Shown one piece after another: positions 58,619 through 64,000 of a DNA stretch of 64,000 nucleotides (its first letter is position 1; every line of letters starts with the position of its first letter). A program made the position numbers and the translations under genes. Source of the DNA: Isoetes taiwanensis (Eukaryota > Streptophyta > Lycopodiopsida > Isoetales > Isoetaceae); the NCBI GenBank assembly GCA_021234155.1, contig JAJEKV010000017.1, positions 1,543,467 to 1,607,466 on the forward strand, given 5' to 3'. A model generated the notes under the pieces. It was not told the DNA's origin. It made no database searches and was given only the letters and a program-made list of their open reading frames with translations.

Positions 58619-61404
58619 ATGACGAAAGAGCCATCTTCTGCTGTTTTTACCGAGGAGCACGAAATCTCCCAAAAGCTAATTGAAGCTGCTCTTGCTGGAG
58701 ATGAGGAGACAGTTTCTGCTGCTATATCTAGTGAACTTGTAGATGTAAATTACAAAGGGACAATTAACTTACGGGTAAAACACACAGACTCTCTTCAACG
58801 GGAGGAAGTTGCTGATCAAGTTACAATTGAATATGAAGAATTCAAGACAGATGTAACTGCACTTTTCGCTGCTGCTCATGCAGGCCATGTAAATATCACT
58901 AAAAGATTACTGGTAAGTATCCTTGTTTGTATTCAAACCACCAGTTTAACATGAAAAGTGCTGCTTATTATTTCTGTTGTCAAACTTCTTTTCTCTGCAT
59001 CATTTCTTCGAGCTGAAATTCCTAGAGTAAAAGGGTATCAATTGTACAGCCACCTTAGATAATAACATATACATCACATGTGTACTGCAAGAGGAGATCG
59101 TGCTATATGCTGTGCCTTGGGTAGTTGGAATAATATTAAGCATACTGTTTTAGCAGTATTAATGTTCAATTTTGTCTCCAGCTAGCTGGTGCCGATGTTA
59201 ATGAGAAGCTGTTCCGAGGATATGCCACGACTGCAGCTGCAAGAGAAGGACATGGGAGGATACTTGACATGTTACAACGATCTGGTGCTTCACAGCTTGC
59301 CCTGGAGGATGCATTATTGGAAGCATGCTTATATGGCGAAGTTGAAGCTGCGGTGTTGTTGATTAGTTCTGAGATGACAAGGCCAGAAGTTCTAGCACAA
59401 GCTGTTGTACATGCCAGCAATCGAGGCTTTGTTGATGTTGTTGAAACCCTTATTAAGGTAAAAGTCACTGATTTGTTATCTGATTGTTTTCCCCATAGGG
59501 AAAAGGTGTATTCTTCTAGGATGATGTTGAAATGATATATAAACACTTGTTATGTAGAGTGGTGTGGATATCAACTCATGGCATCGGATGCTGCTGCGCT
59601 CAGCTAAACCTGCACTACATGCAAATATTGATTGTACACCTTTGGTTGCAGCAATAATTGGAAGACACACAACTGTTGTCAAATACTTGCTGGAGGTAAA
59701 TGCCAATTGTTAGCTTTTTCTTGTTCTTTGGCAAAGGGATTCAGATTCTTAGATAACTTTGCGAGGTCCTCTTTGGGGAAAATCGTAAATTGAAGGAAAA
59801 TAACTTTCAAATTAAAGGAAAATAACGTTTGAATCTTAAAAGCTTGAAATTGTGTTTGGTGGTTGTTGCAGGCAGGAGCTAAGACAGGATGTCAAGTGAG
59901 CATTGGAGCATGGTCTTGGGATTACGGTCCTGGAGAAGAAATTCGGGTTGGAGCTGGTTTAGCAGAGCCATATAACGAAGCCTGGTGTGCTGTTGAATAT
60001 TGGGAAACCAAGGGGGAAATATTACGCATGCTTTTGGACTACCTATCCCCAAATGACGAACAGAACGGTCGAACATTGTTATGCCATGCAATCCTTTGCC
60101 GCAATGATGCTGCTGTCCAAATACTCATCAGTGCTGGAGTGGATATTGATTATCGCATGCGAACAAAAAATGGCCAAGTATTTTATGCAGTCCACATGAC
60201 TGCAAAGGCAGGCTATATTTCAACCTTAAACCTTCTGATTTCTCATGGCTGCAACCTGAATGTGCAAACAGAATTGGGTGAAACGGCACTTATGCTCTCA
60301 GCCAAGGGTGGGTATCAAGATTGTTTTAGAGAGCTGCTTCTGGCAGGGGCTGACCTGGGACTGTTGAATCAAGATGGTCATAATGTCATAAAGGTTGCAG
60401 AAGATGCTGGACATGGCAAGTCCATTGCTAATATTATTCGAGATGCACTCCGGTCAGGATACAAACTTTACTCTTCCAATCCACATGCGTTTGTGCCATT
60501 GCATTTTGCTGCAAAGGATGGAGACGTGAAAGTTCTTAAGCATCTTCTACAACGGTCTGATATTGATCTCAATGCACAAGACCAGTATGGCTACACTGCA
60601 GCGATGGTGGCGGCACAAGCAGGGCATGTGGATGCTTTCAAGATGCTTGTGTTAGCTGGAGCTGACATTAGCCTAAAAAATAAGAAGGGTGAGACAGCAC
60701 TTTGTGTTTCCAAGTATGGTGGCATTTTGGAATATGTAGAAAGAATTCTCTTAGATGCCATTTTGTCTAATACACTGAAAGGGGAAAGTTTCAAGGCCCT
60801 TCATTTTGCTGCATGGAGAGGAAGTGTGGATAGTTTAGCACAACTTCTGAAGCAAGGGTATCCAATTAACTCTTGGGATCAGGAAGAATATACTCCTTTA
60901 ATGTTATCCGCAAAGGAAGGGCACGCAGAAGCATGCAAGCTTTTGCTAGCTGCTGGAGCAGACTGTAATTTAGCTAATTCAAGAGGTGAAACAGCCTTGA
61001 CACTGGCTAGGAAGAGCACATCATCGAAGGCTGCTGAAGGAGTCATTCTTGACCACGTTGCAATGAAATTAGTCTTGTTAGGAGGGCGGTTGTATAAACA
61101 CACAAGACAAGGTAAAGGAGCTCCTCATGTGAAGGTTGTGCGCATGTTAAGATCTGGTATTTTGACATGGGGTGATGGTAGCAGACGTAATGTTCTTTGC
61201 AAAGAGGCAGGATTAGGACCAACTAACACGTTTCGAAAAAATCGAAAGGGTGATGCAGATAGGCCTGGAGTTTTTAGGATCATGGCCTTCAATGGTAGAG
61301 AGGTATACTTTGAGGCTCCTGCATTATCAAATGCAGAACTTTGGGTTCGTGGTATCAATGTCATTGTAAGAGAGGCAGCAAAATCCAATGGCAATATTAG
61401 ATAA
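58619..61404 (+). CDS. Ankyrin-repeat protein, 746 aa, four coding exons
   Basis: Exons 58619-58912, 59182-59457, 59558-59695 and 59872-61404 are all bounded by GT-AG and keep phase 0, giving 746 residues. Ankyrin repeats run through most of the protein. Examples are TALFAAAHAGHVNITKRLLL, TALMLSAKGGYQDCFRELLL, AAMVAAQAGHVDAFKMLVLA and TPLMLSAKEGHAEACKLLLA. The last 110 residues form a distinct conserved plant domain (LRSGILTWGDGSRRNVLCKE, then PGVFRIMAFNGREVYF and AELWVRGINVIVREA). I believe this C-terminus is shared by a plant ankyrin family, but I cannot name a function. There is no transmembrane segment or RING finger. A 5' untranslated exon and intron upstream are likely. This is the best intact host gene in the window and contrasts with the decayed transposon genes. 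Confidence 0.88.
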
Positions 61405-61521
61405 GGGGATCATGTTCAGCACAATGATATCATGTTTTTGTAGTGGTTTAATAAATGCATGATTGCTATTTGTTTCAACAAGCGTGCAAATGAACATGCT
61501 GGAGCATTATGCATACCTTGC

Positions 61522-61708
61522 ATCTTAGTTGGAAATTTTACGAGGACGGCCAAGGCAAACTCAACTGGATAATGCAGATGCTTCCACTCTTCAGACATAG
61601 TCCTTTGCTCCGCAACCTTTAGCAAATCTTCTCTGGTTGATTTGTCGAATTGAAACACTCTATTCATGCACGATAACAGAGACCAAATGTTTATCTTCAG
61701 AGCATCCT
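61522..61708 (-). pseudogene. Lone exon of an unidentified gene
   Basis: Minus-strand exon after TTTTTGCCCAG, reading DALKINIWSLLSCMNRVFQF, then STREDLLKVAEQRTMSEEW and HLHYPVEFALAVLVKFPTKM, ending near CAAG|GTATGC. The codon pattern is protein-like and both splice signals are present, but no other exon is evident nearby and I do not recognise the family. It could be part of a gene running beyond the ankyrin gene or a stray fragment. Confidence 0.4.
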
Positions 61709-61859
61709 GGGCAAAAAGGTGGTAAGAATAAGTTGATGCTCATATAAAGTGCCTCTCCTATTATTTTGTAAAAAAATCTAGGAATATTCTTAGATGCTGA
61801 CTTTATGGCCCTCTGCCCACAAGGAATCCAGAAGGGCCCATTGGATGAACTCAAACCCG

Positions 61860-63460
61860 CCTACTAGTAGTCATCACATTAAAATGAGGTAGGTTGCTTG
61901 CCACATGGCATATATAAATCATGGAATCTAATCAATAATGTTGTGTCCTAGCATGTTAAAGAATAGAATAGAGAATAGATTAGACAGATTAAAGCTTATG
62001 ATAACAACTATGGAAAACCATTCCATCACATAAAAATCCATAAAGCCGATCAAAACAATAAAAACAATTTATATGAAAAATTATAGGAAAAGGATAGCCA
62101 ATGTGTGGTCGTGACGTCAACAAATCCGACGTGGTGCCTTGGCCTCTGAAAAAAGGGAAAACGTTGAATTTTGACCACTTTATGCAAGTATGAACCAAAT
62201 TGCATTGACCTTGGCACTAGTTGAGAAAGCTTGGAGGTCATTATGATCCAAAGCTTTCTTGGAAATTTTGCATTAAGACCCAAAGCTTTGGGGACTAGGC
62301 ATGTGAGAATGCATGAGAGATGTTTAAAGCATTCTTATCTAGGGTAGGGTCGCCCCCTTTCATGCACTTAAGGAGCAAATAAAAAAATAGGGCCATGGTT
62401 GAAGTCAAAATTGGATAAAAATACATTCCTTGGAGAGCTGAGATCTTTCCCTTTCATATGAATCTTAAATCGTGTGATTCTGAGCTACCTATAAAAAGTT
62501 ACGGTAGTCGGAGTAGAAGGGGGTCTAATGGCCCCCTCTGCGCAACAGGTTTCCTTCTATCACGCATTGACTTTATTCTTCTGCATTTAGAGCCAAAGAA
62601 AACCCTAGAAGAAAAAAAGTGACATGTGCAAGAAAGCCTTCGAAGTTAGCTTTTCAAAGAAACACCCCACCTGTTAAATAAATGTGTGGAAAAAGTTATT
62701 CGAGTTTTTATTTACCACGCATTTTTGCCCTTTAAGCGCGCATATATAGCCCTTCAACCGTGCTTTCGAAATCTAAGCCCTTGATTTTGATCTCAACGGC
62801 CCATAAACATTAGATAGAGGGCAAAAAGTGCGTGATAGAGGGGCACTCGCAATGGAGGACGACCCTACCCTAGCTAGTCGAGAGATGCTCACATAAAAGC
62901 CTAGGTATACATCATAGAAACATTCCTACATGTTTACTTCTGCCAGGTATCACAAAGCCCAGGTGACCATCCAATAGGATTGTCGACCTAGTAGCTGATA
63001 ATGTCCATTGTTTTCCATAGCATTCTATCCCCATTAAAACATAGTACGCTGCTACTTCATTCTTATTATTGTGCTACTGAAAACCACAAGCAATATTAGT
63101 ATCAATGTAGAACTAGGACATGCCATAGACATAGATATCGCAAGACACTAAAAAGTAAGCTTAGGATCAATGGAATAAGCATAATTCAAGGATTAGATGC
63201 TAGAATTACAATCTCGCATGAAATCCAGATACCTTTTTATTGCAGGCGTTTCAAAGAGCTATAGAAGAAGTTATGTCGCATTTGGAGAAAGTGGGTCTCA
63301 TCATGTCATTCCCACTTGTTTTTTGGAATCCTTATTTCAAACTAAAAGGACGTGCGAAACGGTTTGGGGCTTATTTATCATTGAAAATAAGAGTTTTTCC
63401 ATGTGACGTGATTTTGGCTCTTTTTCTTAGATTGGTAGATGAGAAGTCACAAACTCCAAA
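61860..63460. other. No gene recognised
   Basis: Only short, motif-free frames on both strands. Composition is AT-rich and intergenic in character. Confidence 0.45.
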
Positions 63461-63465
63461 AAAAA

Positions 63466-63857
63466 TTAACACAAACCATTATATATACTACACATTTAAA
63501 TCAAAATCCCCTCGAAACCTCCTTTGGTTTGGGTGCATATTCATGCGGGGGTGCCTCCTGGCATCGAGAGCTGTTGGATGGGCATATCTACAAGTTATTC
63601 CTCGACCTAGACTGTAGATAGCTATCTCCATCTGTAAGGTATGCTCCTACAAGTTTTGGCATACTGTATATGAAATACTATAAGATTTGAGGCAAAACTA
63701 AGTGTTGCTGATTTTATACATGTATTATACCCTTTTTGCGAGTATAAAAGGAGCTCTCGCTGTCCTACATCAACCCCGGTGTGAATATGCACCCAAACCA
63801 AAAGGGGTTTTAGGGGGATTTTAATCTAAAAGTGTAGGATGTAATGGTTTGTGTTAA
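63466..63857. repeat. Inverted repeat with about 90-bp arms
   Basis: The left arm 63466-63556 (TTAACACAAACCATT...TTTGGTTTGGGTGCATATTC) is the reverse complement, with some differences, of 63770-63857. The spacer is about 210 bases. Similarity fades beyond TTAAC/GTTAA on the outside. It may be a MITE or the two ends of a small element. The short frames over it are not genes. Confidence 0.8.
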
Positions 63858-64000
63858 CTTAAAATTTTTTTGGCCCCTTCGGGGTCTTCGGAATTGTATA
63901 AGGATAAGATGCTAATACTCTTCATCACATTCACAATAAGCATAGAGCCTTTGAAAAGAGACATGTAGCAAATTATCCTTGATAACAAGAAGGATAAAAA

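Overview
Eukaryotic nuclear DNA from a land plant. The evidence is GT-AG introns, mitochondrial EF-P, pentatricopeptide-repeat (PPR) and TauE/SafE gene pieces of plant type, plant-type LTR chromovirus, CACTA, hAT and Helitron ends, and an initiator-tRNA-Met primer-binding site. The PPR style and heavy transposon nesting suggest a seed-free plant such as a fern or lycophyte, but this is only an impression. Nearly all of the window is transposon-derived. The one convincing intact host gene is an ankyrin-repeat gene at 58619-61404.

Positions 1-38975 form a stack of nested insertions. A plus-strand LINE (LINE-A, about 1345-38975) is cut in its endonuclease by a 7.9-kb array of 2.8-kb tandem repeats (2617-10502). 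It is cut again in its reverse transcriptase by a minus-strand LINE-B (11613-37628). LINE-B is cut by a terminal-inverted-repeat element (12622-14103) and by a 21.9-kb Ty3/gypsy chromovirus (15515-37415). The chromovirus is cut by a hAT-like element (20946-21733) and by a 7.3-kb CACTA-like element (26359-33658). In several places the coding frame of the host element closes up across the insertion, which confirms the nesting.

The most unusual content is between the primer-binding site and gag of the chromovirus. Two extra genes each follow a pair of 67-nt hairpins and a TATA box. The first (17792-19014) encodes a damaged protein that begins with the exact histone H3 tail MARTKQTAR and, after a long charged linker, ends in a recognisable H3 histone fold. 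The second (19744-20610) encodes an unknown protein whose C-terminus weakly resembles a histone fold. Further on, before a third TATA box and gag, lies a dense cluster of heat-shock-element-like repeats. I read this as a retrotransposon carrying its own H3-like histone with separate, possibly stress-responsive promoters. I know of no described equivalent.

Positions 38976-42000 show nothing identifiable except short duplications. A damaged pogo/CENP-B-like transposase gene lies at 42972-45359. A second, decayed chromovirus (about 46130-56230) contains a captured TauE/SafE fragment, and its 3' LTR is split by a 6.35-kb Helitron (48512-54858). The Helitron carries PPR pieces, a broken LINE, an intact intronless mitochondrial EF-P reading frame and two unidentified exons. 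The ankyrin gene follows, then a lone minus-strand exon and an inverted repeat near the window end. Differences among the 2.8-kb repeat copies cluster at CAG/CTG sites and are often indels. This looks like long-read consensus error at methylated CHG sites, so some frameshifts reported here may not be real.
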